A program made the position numbers and the translations under genes. From Mesorhizobium sp. NBSH29 (lineage in GTDB: Bacteria > Pseudomonadota > Alphaproteobacteria > Rhizobiales > Rhizobiaceae), in NCBI RefSeq assembly GCF_015500055.1, contig NZ_CP045492.1, positions 3,580,271 to 3,644,270 of the forward strand: a stretch of DNA of 64,000 nucleotides, given 5' to 3'. A model generated the notes under the pieces. That model saw only the letters and a list, made by a program, of their open reading frames with translations, was not told the DNA's origin and made no database searches. Shown here piece after piece: positions 37,234-45,330 of the stretch (position 1 is its first letter; each line of letters starts with the position of its first letter).

Positions 37234-37875
37234 TCAAACCAGATAGGGATTGCTGCGCCGCTCTTCGCCGAATTTGCCCCCTGGCCCGTGGCCACAGATA
37301 AATCCGACATCATCGCCAAGCGGCAGAAGCTTTTCTTTGATCGACCAGATCAGGGCTTCTCCATCACCGCCCGGCAGATCCGTCCGCCCCACCGATCCCC
37401 GGAATAAAACATCGCCGACATGGGCGAAATTGGCTACCGGATTGAAATAGACGACATGCCCGGGAGCGTGCCCAGGGCAATGCAACACGCTAAACACATG
37501 GCTGCCAAAAGAGACGGTCTCGCCCTCTTTGAGAAAGCGGTCCGGCGTGCAGTTGCGCACGTCACCCGTCAGCCCGAAGCGCTGGGCCTGCAGCTCGAGG
37601 TTTGCCAGCATCTGGCGGTCATCTTCGTGCGGCCCAATAATGTCGACACCAAGCCGCTCTTTCAGCTCCATCGCCCCGCCGGCATGGTCGATATGGCCAT
37701 GCGTCAGCCAGATCGCGGTGACTGCCACCTCATGCTCATCCAGCGCTTTCAGGATATCCGCCACGTCTCCGCCCGGATCGACAACCACCCCGGTCTTGTC
37801 ATCCCGATCAAACAGGATCGTGCAATTCTGCTGGAACGGCGTGACGGGAACGATAGCTGCGGTGAGTTGACCCAT
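37234..37875 (-). CDS. MBL-fold metallo-hydrolase (glyoxalase II-like)
   Basis: The 213-residue protein has the metallo-beta-lactamase motif WLTHGHIDHAGGAMEL, then LHCPGHAPGHVVYF and HVGDVLFRGSVGRTDLPGGD, supplying all the zinc ligands. The compact form without the hydroxyacylglutathione C-terminal domain fits YcbL-type glyoxalase II-like hydrolases. The ATG at 37873-37875 follows AGAAGGCAAACTC. Confidence 0.88.
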   Translation of the reverse strand: MGQLTAAIVPVTPFQQNCTILFDRDDKTGVVVDPGGDVADILKALDEHEVAVTAIWLTHGHIDHAGGAMELKERLGVDIIGPHEDDRQMLANLELQAQRFGLTGDVRNCTPDRFLKEGETVSFGSHVFSVLHCPGHAPGHVVYFNPVANFAHVGDVLFRGSVGRTDLPGGDGEALIWSIKEKLLPLGDDVGFICGHGPGGKFGEERRSNPYLV

Positions 37876-37961
37876 GAGTTTGCCTTCTCTGCATGAAAAG
37901 ATAACGCTCATCCCGATAGCAGAATGAACCCACCTTTTGCCATGCCCACATCCCCAAAAGC

Positions 37962-37990
37962 AAAACGGGCGACCCTCTCGGATCGCCCGC
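37962..37990 (-). terminator. Terminator of the Gly-rich membrane protein gene
   Basis: On the minus strand a GCGGGCGA / TCGCCCGT-like stem with loop TCCGAGAGGG is followed by TTTGCTTTT. It lies just past the stop at 38009. Confidence 0.75.
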
Positions 37991-38008
37991 TTGAAAACCG
38001 AGGCCAGA

Positions 38009-38308
38009 TCAGCCCTTGTTCATGCTCTTCATAACCATGCCGACAATCGCCGTCAGGATCGCGCCGCCGCCAGCACCGCCAACGACATTGCTGAGCATAT
38101 CGCCCATGCCGCTTGCCATGGCTGGATCAACGCCAGCGCCGCCACCCAGCAGGCTGCCAAGGATAGCACCGCCGCCAACGCCGCCAATGGCACCGGACAG
38201 AATCTTCGGCAACTGGCCCATTGCAGCCTGCGACATTGCCGCACCGACTGCCTGGCCACCGATGACACCCGTAACCACCTGAATAATGATCGGAAGAAGA
38301 GCTTCCAT
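38009..38308 (-). CDS. Small Gly/Ala-rich membrane protein
   Basis: The 99-residue protein is hydrophobic and rich in Gly, with glycine-zipper-like segments (GAIGGVGGGAILGSLLGGGA; NVVGGAGGGAILTAIVGMVM). No polar active site is visible. Presumably an inner-membrane or aggregation-prone envelope protein. The ATG is behind GAGAGGGAAAATCAAT. Own terminator downstream. Confidence 0.7.
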   Translation of the reverse strand: MEALLPIIIQVVTGVIGGQAVGAAMSQAAMGQLPKILSGAIGGVGGGAILGSLLGGGAGVDPAMASGMGDMLSNVVGGAGGGAILTAIVGMVMKSMNKG

Positions 38309-38457
38309 ATTGATTTTCCCTCTCTAACAGCCGACCTCCGGTGAGTCGGCGCTACAATCAGACGCTGAATCCAGCGAATGTCAAATAAGTATATGCTGAT
38401 GAAGCGCCACAAGGCTAACGGGCGCTCGGGGGAAGGCTTATGCCAACTGGATTTCTG

Positions 38458-39351
38458 CTATTCAGCGGCCACTGCATGGGCAGGCTGCACGGCTGCCTGA
38501 TAATCGTTCATAAGGGTCCGGGCGATCTCGCCAACCTCGAAGCGATAGGCCCCGATTTCTGAAACCGGCGTCACTTCGGCTGCGGTTCCGGTAAGGAAAC
38601 ACTGCTCGAAACCTTCCATCTCTTCCGGCATGATCACCCGCTCGACCACCTCGATGCCGCGCTTCTTCGCCAGCCCGATCACCGTGCGTCGGGTGATGCC
38701 ATCCAGAAAACAGTCAGGCGTTGGCGTATGCAGTGTGCCGTCTTTGACAAAGAACACATTGGCCCCTGTGGCTTCTGCCACCTGCCCGCGCCAGTCTAGC
38801 ATCAGCGCATCGGCATAACCCTTGTCTTCGGCCGCATGTTTGGACAGCGTGCAAATCATGTAGAGGCCAGCCGCCTTGGAACGTGAAGGCGCCGTCCGTG
38901 GGTCCGGCCTGCGGTATTCCGCCAGGTCGAGACGAATCCCCTTAAGCCGCTGCTCAGGGTCGAAATAGCTCGGCCATTGCCAGATGGCGATGGCGCAGTT
39001 GATGGTGTTTTTCTGCGCCGAAACACCCATCATCTCGCTGCCCCGCCACGCAATCGGGCGCACATACGCATCCTGAAAGCCCTGCTTTTTCAACAGTGTC
39101 CGGCAGGCATCGTCAATCTCGGCGACGCTGTAAGGTATCTTGAAACCGAGGATACGTGCCGATTCGTGCAGCCGCTCGGTATGCTCGGTCAGCTTGAAGA
39201 TTTCACCGCCATAGGCGCGCTCGCCCTCGAACACGGCACTGGCATAATGCAGGCCATGCGTGAGCACATGCACCTTGGCGTCGGCCCAATTGACCATCTC
39301 GCCATTCATCCAGATAAAACCATCGAGCTTGTCGAAGGGAACCGATGCCAT
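38458..39351 (-). CDS. ilvE: Branched-chain amino acid aminotransferase
   Basis: The 297-residue class IV PLP enzyme has WMNGEMVNWADAKVHVLTHG at the start, FEGERAYGG, VRPIAWRG, and the class IV signature ATGANVFFVKDGTLHTPTPD, then FLTGTAAEVTPVSEI. It makes Leu, Ile and Val from their keto acids with glutamate. GGGAG lies before the ATG. Divergent from the MarR gene; this neighbourhood is common in rhizobia. Confidence 0.94.
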   Translation of the reverse strand: MASVPFDKLDGFIWMNGEMVNWADAKVHVLTHGLHYASAVFEGERAYGGEIFKLTEHTERLHESARILGFKIPYSVAEIDDACRTLLKKQGFQDAYVRPIAWRGSEMMGVSAQKNTINCAIAIWQWPSYFDPEQRLKGIRLDLAEYRRPDPRTAPSRSKAAGLYMICTLSKHAAEDKGYADALMLDWRGQVAEATGANVFFVKDGTLHTPTPDCFLDGITRRTVIGLAKKRGIEVVERVIMPEEMEGFEQCFLTGTAAEVTPVSEIGAYRFEVGEIARTLMNDYQAAVQPAHAVAAE

Positions 39352-39546
39352 GCTAATCTCCCACGGGCGCTGCGGCCCGAAATTCGTGAGTCATCACCAC
39401 GCTCCCCCCGGTCGCGTAGCCTTCTGATCGTATTCGGGCAGTCCTGGGAAGGCAAACCTTCGGAAGTTCCGGATAACCGGCCCAATCTTGCCTTTTCGTT
39501 CGCAATTAACCGAAAAGCTTGGCAAAAATTACCAGTCTGTGCAAAA

Positions 39547-39567
39547 TATGTCAACATAACTGACATA
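39547..39567. promoter_or_regulatory. Candidate operator upstream of the MarR gene
   Basis: The perfect inverted repeat TATGTCA-(7 bases)-TGACATA lies 22 bases before the MarR ATG. Size and symmetry fit a MarR dimer, so autoregulation is suggested. Confidence 0.5.
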
Positions 39568-39588
39568 AATGAGGGTTCGCATCGACCT

Positions 39589-40089
39589 ATGTCCGAACAC
39601 AGTGCTTCCAGCGCAAGACCGGTGCGCACCGAACTGACCGGCGATGATGGCATCGACTTTGCGCTGATCGAGCTGGTTTTCTTCGCCTACCGCGATTTCA
39701 CTTCGGACCCTGACCAGATCCTGGCCGATTACGGCTTTGGCCGCGCCCACCATCGCATCCTGCATTTCGTAAACCGGATGCCGGGCCTGACGGTGGCCGA
39801 ACTGCTGGATGTCCTCAAGATCACCAAGCAGAGCCTGGCGCGCGTGTTGAAACAGCTGATCGATACCGGCCACGTGATCCAGGTTCAGGGCTCGCGCGAC
39901 CGTCGCCAGCGTGAGCTTTACCCAACCACCAAAGGGCGTACATTGGCGCTCGATCTCGCCCGGCCACAGTCGCGCCGCATCCGCGAGGCATTGAAGGAAG
40001 CAGGCCCTAACGACCGGGACGCCGTGGAGCGCTTTCTCAAAGCGATGGTGAACCCGGAATTGAGGCCGCAGATCGACAATTTGCCATGA
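39589..40089 (+). CDS. petP: MarR-family regulator (PetP-like)
   Basis: The 166-residue winged-helix protein has HHRILHFVNRMPGLTVAELL, DVLKITKQSLARVLKQLIDT and the wing QGSRDRRQRELYPTTKGRTL. It is translationally coupled to an OmpR-type regulator (ATGA overlap), the same order as petP-petR of Rhodobacter. The target genes are unknown here. Symbol by context and similarity. Confidence 0.8.
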   Translation: MSEHSASSARPVRTELTGDDGIDFALIELVFFAYRDFTSDPDQILADYGFGRAHHRILHFVNRMPGLTVAELLDVLKITKQSLARVLKQLIDTGHVIQVQGSRDRRQRELYPTTKGRTLALDLARPQSRRIREALKEAGPNDRDAVERFLKAMVNPELRPQIDNLP

Positions 40090-40817
40090 CGGAATCTGAC
40101 ATGGAGACCAGCGAAATGAATGGGTCGAGCGCGCCTGACGATGATGCACCGCATCTTTTGGTGGTCGATGACGACACCCGCATCCGCAACCTTCTGAAGC
40201 AGTTTCTGACCGAGCACGGATTTCGCGTCACAGTTGCAGGCAACGCCGACGAGGCACGGCGGCGCCTTACCGGACTTGATTTCGATCTGATCGTCCTCGA
40301 TGTGATGATGCCCGGCGAAAGCGGCGTCGAGCTCACCCGCTCACTGCGCGCCGAAAAGGACGTGCCCATCCTGATGCTCACAGCGCTGTCGGAAACCGAC
40401 AGCCGTATCGTCGGGCTTGAGGCCGGTGCTGACGACTATCTGTCAAAGCCGTTTGATCCGCGCGAACTGATCTTGCGTGTCAACAATATCCTGCGCCGCG
40501 GCGGACCGCTGACCACACCCAAGGTCGAGCAGATCGTGTTCGGCCCCTACACATTCCAGATCTCCCGTCGCGAGCTGAAGAGAAGCGGCGAAACCCTAAA
40601 ACTCACCGACCGCGAGCAGGAGATCCTCGTCATCTTCGCCGAGCGTGCGGGCGAGACCATTCCGCGCCACGAACTGGTGGCCGAGGAGTCAGAAGTCGGC
40701 GAGCGCACCATCGATGTGCAGATCAACCGGCTGCGCCGCAAGATCGAACGTGACCCTTCTAACCCGACATGGCTGCAAACCGTGCGCGGCATAGGCTATA
40801 AGCTCAGCGTGGAATAA
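40086..40817 (+). CDS. petR: OmpR-family response regulator (PetR-like)
   Basis: The 243-residue protein has a receiver domain (HLLVVDDDTRIRNLL; phospho-acceptor Asp in LIVLDVMMPGESG; Lys in DDYLSKPFDP) and a winged-helix DNA-binding domain (LTDREQEILVIFAERAGETI; ERTIDVQINRLRRKIERDPS). It starts inside the MarR stop codon and is followed 42 bases later by its likely kinase. It would be phosphorylated on Asp by that kinase. Confidence 0.9.
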   Translation: MTESDMETSEMNGSSAPDDDAPHLLVVDDDTRIRNLLKQFLTEHGFRVTVAGNADEARRRLTGLDFDLIVLDVMMPGESGVELTRSLRAEKDVPILMLTALSETDSRIVGLEAGADDYLSKPFDPRELILRVNNILRRGGPLTTPKVEQIVFGPYTFQISRRELKRSGETLKLTDREQEILVIFAERAGETIPRHELVAEESEVGERTIDVQINRLRRKIERDPSNPTWLQTVRGIGYKLSVE

Positions 40818-40859
40818 GCGCCAAAGGCGCATAAGACAGCTGTTGTGGAGAGAGCCAGG

Positions 40860-42335
40860 GTGCTGTGGACGAGATTGACCGGTCTTTTGCCGTCGACCCG
40901 GGTCGACGCAACGGCCGGCAGCAAAAACGACCCGCCTGACGGCCTCGCCACGCCGCGCAGCACGCTGCGCACGCCGCGTGAGCAGCTTCGGGCGGGCTGG
41001 CGTCTCGGCTGGATCCGCTTCTGGCGCCTGTTCTCGCGCTACATGCCCAAGCGCCTCTATGCGCGCTCGCTGATCATCGTCATCGCACCGATGATCCTGC
41101 TGCAGTCGGTCATCGCCTTCATGTTCATGGAACGCCACTGGCAGACGGTAACGCTGCGCCTCTCGCAGGCCGTCACCCGCGACATCGCGGCGATCGTCGA
41201 CATGACCGAGAGCTATCCGCATGATGCGACCTATTCCAATGTGGTGCGGATCGCGCAGGACCGGCTGGCGCTGAAGATCGATATTCTGCCGCCCGACCCG
41301 CTGCCGCCGCCCGGTCCAAAGCCATTTTTCTCCATTCTCGACCAGATCCTGTCGGCCGAAATCACCCGTCAGATCAACCGCCCCTTCTGGATCGATACGG
41401 TGGGCGATTCCAACATCGTCGAAATTCGCATCCAGCTTGACGACAAGGTGCTGCGCGTTTTTGCCCGCCGCAGCCAGGCCTATGCGTCGAACACGCACAT
41501 CTTCCTGCTCTGGATGGTCGGCACCTCGCTGGTTCTGCTGATGATCGCCATCCCGTTCCTGCGCAACCAGATCCGCCCGATCATGAGCCTGGCCGAAGCC
41601 GCTGAAAGCTTCGGCAAGGGACGTTCCATGCCGCGCGATTTCCGGCCGCGCGGTGCTGAAGAAGTGCGTCGTGCCGGCGTTGCCTTCATCCAGATGCGCG
41701 AGCGCATCGAACGCCAGATCGAGCAGCGCACCGCCATGCTGACCGGCGTCAGCCACGATCTGCGCACCATCCTCACCCGCTTCAAGCTGCAGCTTGCGCT
41801 GCTGCCGGGCAAGGACACGTCAGCGCTGAACCAGGACATCGACGACATGCAGTCCATGCTGGAAGGTTACCTCGCCTTTGCCCGTGGAGAGGCCAGCGAG
41901 GAAACGGGCCGGCTCGACTTGACTGCCTATTTCGACAAACTCGCCGACGAGGCACGCCTGCGCGGCCGTAGCCTCCAGACCTGGCTTGCCGGCCGGGCCG
42001 ATGTTCATGTGCGCCCGAACGCCTTTGCACGCCTGCTCGACAACCTTGTCGGCAACGCCTTCCGATACGCCGAAAGAACAGAAATCCGCGCCGTCCACAT
42101 GCAAGGCTGGCTGACAGTCACCATAGACGACAACGGCCCCGGCATCGCACACGAAGAACGCGAAGAAGTATTCAAGCCCTTTGTACGTCTCGATGAAGCG
42201 CGCAACCTCGATTCCAGCGGCACCGGCCTCGGCCTCGCCATCGCCCGCGACATCGCCCGCAGCCACGGCGGCGACATCGCGCTGGAAGACAGCCCGCTAG
42301 GCGGGTTGAGAGCGGTGGTGAGGGTACCGGCATAG
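40860..42335 (+). CDS. EnvZ-like membrane sensor histidine kinase
   Basis: The 491-residue kinase has two membrane helices (LIIVIAPMILLQSVIAFMFM; HIFLLWMVGTSLVLLMIAIP) around a periplasmic domain of about 140 residues, then HAMP (RNQIRPIMSLAEAAESFGKG). The phosphoacceptor His is in TGVSHDLRTILTRFKLQ, and the ATPase domain has LLDNLVGNAFRYA, IDDNGPGIA and SSGTGLGLAIARDI. Two GTG starts are possible; 40860 has GGAG 9 bases upstream, 40845 does not. Partner of the regulator just upstream. Confidence 0.9.
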   Translation: MLWTRLTGLLPSTRVDATAGSKNDPPDGLATPRSTLRTPREQLRAGWRLGWIRFWRLFSRYMPKRLYARSLIIVIAPMILLQSVIAFMFMERHWQTVTLRLSQAVTRDIAAIVDMTESYPHDATYSNVVRIAQDRLALKIDILPPDPLPPPGPKPFFSILDQILSAEITRQINRPFWIDTVGDSNIVEIRIQLDDKVLRVFARRSQAYASNTHIFLLWMVGTSLVLLMIAIPFLRNQIRPIMSLAEAAESFGKGRSMPRDFRPRGAEEVRRAGVAFIQMRERIERQIEQRTAMLTGVSHDLRTILTRFKLQLALLPGKDTSALNQDIDDMQSMLEGYLAFARGEASEETGRLDLTAYFDKLADEARLRGRSLQTWLAGRADVHVRPNAFARLLDNLVGNAFRYAERTEIRAVHMQGWLTVTIDDNGPGIAHEEREEVFKPFVRLDEARNLDSSGTGLGLAIARDIARSHGGDIALEDSPLGGLRAVVRVPA

Positions 42336-42360
42336 GGGTGCTCCGCATATTGTACTTCGC

Positions 42361-42387
42361 GTACCCAAGGCTCGATTCTTCGGGTAC
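42361..42387. promoter_or_regulatory. Inverted repeat before the HipA-like gene
   Basis: GTACCC-(15 bases)-GGGTAC lies about 40 bases before the ATG of the HipA-like gene, in the region where its promoter must be. HipA-type operons are usually autoregulated through such repeats, but no HipB-like DNA-binding gene is present here. Weak evidence. Confidence 0.3.
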
Positions 42388-42428
42388 AGTAAGTTATGGA
42401 CATCGGGTTGTAAGACTTGGGGTCTGGG

Positions 42429-43247
42429 ATGCTTGTATGCGGTACGGTATGTCAGCCGGTTGAGGTGCGCCGGGAAATAGAGGCGTTTGCCTCGAGCACC
42501 AGTCCGATCCGGGTGAGTACAGATTCAGGCGAGGGATTTCTCAAATCTATGGGGAACCCGATGGGCCCCGCAACACTCATATCGGAATTGGTGTCAGGAG
42601 AACTGGCAGCTTGGATTGGCCTCAAGGTGCCACCGTTTGCGATAGTCGACCACTGCCAAATAGACCTAACTATGGTGAAGAATGGCGCGCGCATGGCGCC
42701 TCCCATGTTCTTTTCTCGCGCGGTCGATGGGACTCCCCACGATGGGGGAGACACCTTTCTGTCTCGCCTACGTGAACCTGGCGACGTGGCATTGCTTGTA
42801 ATTTTTGATACGTGGGTCCGCAATTGGGATCGGTTTTTTGACGGCCAAGGCAACGCCGACAACCTGCTTTACGTGAAAGCGGAAGGGCGTCGCAAATACG
42901 ATCTGGTTCCCATCGATCATTCGAGTTGTTTTATCGGGGACGACGTTGATTTTCCCAAGGGTCCCGCCCCGAAGTCGTGGGTCCTAGACCCAAAGATATA
43001 TGGTAAGTTTCCGGCATTCGATCCATATATCGATGCAAAGTCCGTTAAACGCGCCCTCCAGAGGTTGTCTCAATTAGAGCGAAATTTCGTGCTTGAAGTC
43101 GTTAATTCTATTCCTGCACAATGGGGCTTAGGCCTCGATGCCGCGAATTCTCTGGCCGATTTGATTTGTGGGCGCGCGGAATATGTGGTGAACACAATCT
43201 CAGCGCGTTTAGTAGATGAACCGGAAATCCCGGGGCTGGTAAAATGA
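42429..43247 (+). CDS. HipA-like kinase-fold protein (HipA_2 type)
   Basis: The 272-residue protein resembles the short HipA-related kinases. GFLKSMGNPMGPATLISELV gives the nucleotide-binding Lys strand and following helix. TWVRNWDRFFDGQGNADNLL gives the catalytic loop Asp and metal-binding Asn. LVPIDHSSCF takes the DFG-like place. No HipB antitoxin or N-terminal HipA subdomain is present. It overlaps the DUF3037 gene by four bases (ATGA), so the two are one unit. Base composition is clearly more AT-rich than the flanking kinase gene, which points to transfer. Function undetermined. Confidence 0.78.
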   Translation: MLVCGTVCQPVEVRREIEAFASSTSPIRVSTDSGEGFLKSMGNPMGPATLISELVSGELAAWIGLKVPPFAIVDHCQIDLTMVKNGARMAPPMFFSRAVDGTPHDGGDTFLSRLREPGDVALLVIFDTWVRNWDRFFDGQGNADNLLYVKAEGRRKYDLVPIDHSSCFIGDDVDFPKGPAPKSWVLDPKIYGKFPAFDPYIDAKSVKRALQRLSQLERNFVLEVVNSIPAQWGLGLDAANSLADLICGRAEYVVNTISARLVDEPEIPGLVK

Positions 43248-44038
43248 TCCGTGAACCTCAAGGCTATTTTTCGCTTGTTCAATACTCAGAGTTCCCTGAA
43301 CGTGCTGAGTTTGTGAACATTGGCGTTATCGTGTTCGCCAATGCTTCTGTCTTTGTGAAATTTAGCCACCGCCCGCGTCGTGCGGAGCAAGCGTTCAAGA
43401 TCCATCTCGGTAACCATTTTCAGCACTTGAAAGAATCGATGGAAGATCGATTGAGGCACGAGTTTGGTAACGGCTGGGACAGGGAAAAAATAGAGAAGTT
43501 CATAGCGCTCAGGTCTGGGAAGGTTCGCCTGTCTCCGGTTCGATCTGTTTTGGTTAAAGACCCCGAGGAACTTGTCGGCGAACTGTTTGAAAAACTAGTT
43601 GGTGAGGTCCCCAGCCCCCAACGCGGCCAAAGGGTATCGACAAAATTGGCGCAAGCTTTTCGTACGAATGGTGTCGAAGATTTCCTCGTCAAGCCTGAAC
43701 CCGTCCACCTTTCTGGGGGCGTAAAGATCGAGGTTCCCTTCGCTTATCAGAATGGAGCCTTCAATCTAATCGACACCGTATCGCTTGCAGGTGAGCCGGA
43801 CAAAGCGCTCAATCGCGCCAGCCCGCATATGATAGAGGGGGAACTGCTTTATCAAGAAACCGCCCTCGATCGGCCCACCCAATTGGTTGTCGTTGGAGAC
43901 GACGCACAGACGCAGGATGCGGAATTCTTAAACATGATTACGGATCAAATGGCTCGTCACCATGTCCGTTTTTATACCCTAGACGAGATCGGGCCGTTGG
44001 TTTCGGATATTCGCCAGAACTACGTTCTACATCGTTAA
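43244..44038 (+). CDS. DUF3037 domain protein
   Basis: The 264-residue protein begins YFSLVQYSEFPERAEFVNIG, the diagnostic DUF3037 start, followed by VIVFAN. The second half is variable and ends in a domain likely to bind a partner. DUF3037 genes are often found directly with a HipA-like kinase gene, as here, but no activity is known. There is no signal peptide or membrane helix. Its 3' end overlaps a small convergent ORF by about 100 bases. Confidence 0.8.
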   Translation: MIREPQGYFSLVQYSEFPERAEFVNIGVIVFANASVFVKFSHRPRRAEQAFKIHLGNHFQHLKESMEDRLRHEFGNGWDREKIEKFIALRSGKVRLSPVRSVLVKDPEELVGELFEKLVGEVPSPQRGQRVSTKLAQAFRTNGVEDFLVKPEPVHLSGGVKIEVPFAYQNGAFNLIDTVSLAGEPDKALNRASPHMIEGELLYQETALDRPTQLVVVGDDAQTQDAEFLNMITDQMARHHVRFYTLDEIGPLVSDIRQNYVLHR

Positions 44039-44216
44039 TTCTGGTTCGCCGCTTTGCAATTTTGTTGGGTGCAGTTTCGAAATCCTTTTCTCCTTCATCA
44101 ACATTAAGCTCCCGAGCGGTCTCCTTGAACCGCTCGGACTGCTCTTTCTCACTAAGCTTCGTCGCCCTTTCTCCGCTTGGCTTTCGGGCGGCATTTGGAG
44201 GGTCGCCAGACACCAT
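43938..44216 (-). CDS. Small charged protein, rhizobial type, function unknown
   Basis: The 92-residue protein has a conserved-looking core, SEKEQSERFKETARELNVDE, then GEKDFETAPNKIA. The pattern 'QSERF-x-ETAREL-x-VDE' is one I know from short rhizobial hypothetical proteins. Homologues of the kind end soon after the core; the tail here (past residue about 60) reads into the 3' end of the DUF3037 gene on the other strand. The ATG at 44214-44216 has AAGGTGAG upstream. Possibly an old gene whose end was replaced when the neighbouring pair arrived. Confidence 0.55.
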   Translation of the reverse strand: MVSGDPPNAARKPSGERATKLSEKEQSERFKETARELNVDEGEKDFETAPNKIAKRRTRINDVERSSGEYPKPTARSRLGYKNGHGDEPFDP

Positions 44217-44224
44217 AGGGCTTC

Positions 44225-44395
44225 TCACCTTGCACTAGTCGTTTCATAGGTCAGGCGCTTGCCGACGACACCATCAAGGATGCGGTCAGCGCCGGCTTCA
44301 CCGTTCACGCCAAGGGCCACGCGGGAATTGTGGCGGAAGTCGAATTCCACAAGGTAGCGGTGAAGGTGTTTCTCGGCGCAGTGATCTTCTACCCA
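44225..44395 (-). pseudogene. C-terminal remnant of an IS1595-type (ISXO2-like) transposase
   Basis: The minus strand encodes HCAEKHLHRYLVEFDFRHNS, then RVALGVNGEAGADRILDGVV and GKRLTYETTSAR before a stop. This is the conserved tail of ISXO2-like DDE transposases. No upstream catalytic part is present; before the His-Cys the frame loses similarity. It is a dead fragment that marks past insertion at this spot. Confidence 0.72.
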
Positions 44396-44539
44396 CCAGT
44401 CGCAAGCGCATCGATCAGCGGCACCCGTCGCGCGCCGGCTGGGATAAGTTGATTTGGATCGAAGGAACCGATTCTTCCACCCAATCTATCCACCCCCCAT
44501 CACCCCTCCCGCATAGTTCCCCGGCTTCTCCTTTCGGAG

Positions 44540-44830
44540 CGTTGGTCATGACGGTGGCTGGCGGGGGGGAAGTCGATGACCGGGAAAGGCGGCTAGCGTG
44601 GCCGGTGGAACCGGACGTCCGACCAGAGTCTCCAGATTCCCCGTGTCGTCGGGGACGAGGCGCCGTATGTCGTGCGCCGGTACCGATACCTCCGGCATGG
44701 AGCCGGGTTAAGCAGTCCTATGACTAGGAGATGGAAGGACGAAAAGACATCGGCGGGGCGCTAGCGAAAGCGCCATTTCTACCGGATTTACAACCACAGC
44801 GGTGCTGACTTTAGCGCCCCGCCTCCACCC
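44540..44830. other. Highly structured non-coding block, unassigned
   Basis: There is no credible ORF on either strand. Many strong hairpins follow each other: CCGG-TGGAA-CCGG (about 44602-44614), TCCCCG-TGTCGT-CGGGGA (44638-44655), GGCGC-(10)-GCGCC (44659-44678), GCCGG-(11)-CCGGC (near 44676-44696), TCCTA-TGAC-TAGGA (44716-44729), and the 12-bp closing pair at 44752/44812. Such density is typical of large folded RNAs carried by mobile elements (group II intron or HEARO/omega RNA remains), but I could not match a family motif. Confidence 0.45.
44752..44823. repeat. 72-base element with perfect 12-bp terminal inverted repeats
   Basis: GGCGGGGCGCTA at 44752-44763 is the exact complement of TAGCGCCCCGCC at 44812-44823. 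Inside is a GGCGCT/AGCGCC palindrome. It could be a MITE-like relic or the last stem of the folded block. No clear target duplication is seen. Confidence 0.5.
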
Positions 44831-44913
44831 TTCTTCAAGGGCCAGACGCGACAAGCGGGCGTGGCAACGGGCACGCATGCCCGCTGCCGGATTGGAAGGC
44901 GTCTGCCGGATCG

Positions 44914-45303
44914 TTACTGCGCCTTGTGCTTTTCAATCCACGCGGTCAGCTGGGCAATCTCGCGTTCCTGCGCAGCAATAACTTCCTCGGCCAGCTTGCG
45001 GATTTCCGCGTCCTTGCCATGCTCGAGAACGGTGCGCGCCATATCGATAGCCGCCTGATGATGCGGGATCATGCCAACGGCGAAATCAAGATCGGCATCG
45101 CCCGTATAGGCCTGGGCGGCCATCTCGCCATGCATCTTGTCCATGGCTTCCTTGTATTCTTTGGTGGAAGTGGCTTCGCTTCCCATGGTGGCAGTCATGG
45201 TGTGGGTAGAATGATCGGTCTGCGCGTTGGCCGCTTCCAGAAAGACACCGGCGCCAAAAGCCAGCGTAACGGCGAGGAGAACAAATTTTTTCATGAGGTT
45301 CAT
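44914..45303 (-). CDS. DUF305-domain exported protein (copper-associated)
   Basis: The 129-residue protein has a signal peptide (cut after EAANA), then a ferritin-like DUF305 helix pair: [20 protein letters not shown] and [20 protein letters not shown]. The His-His and Met residues ([17 protein letters not shown]) may bind Cu. Such genes accompany copper export systems. It begins 28 bases after the copA stop on the same strand, so it is co-transcribed. AAAGGAAATCTATT precedes the ATG. Confidence 0.88.
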   Translation of the reverse strand: MNLMKKFVLLAVTLAFGAGVFLEAANAQTDHSTHTMTATMGSEATSTKEYKEAMDKMHGEMAAQAYTGDADLDFAVGMIPHHQAAIDMARTVLEHGKDAEIRKLAEEVIAAQEREIAQLTAWIEKHKAQ

Positions 45304-45330
45304 AATAGATTTCCTTTGTAGGCGTTGACG

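Noticed and set aside
40689..41756. A 355-codon minus-strand frame opposite the histidine kinase
   Set aside because: Antisense shadow of the sensor kinase, which has all expected boxes.
44449..44727. A 92-codon plus-strand frame inside the structured block
   Set aside because: Pro/Ser/Arg-rich without codon bias or ribosome site; the stretch is dominated by hairpins and is more likely non-coding.
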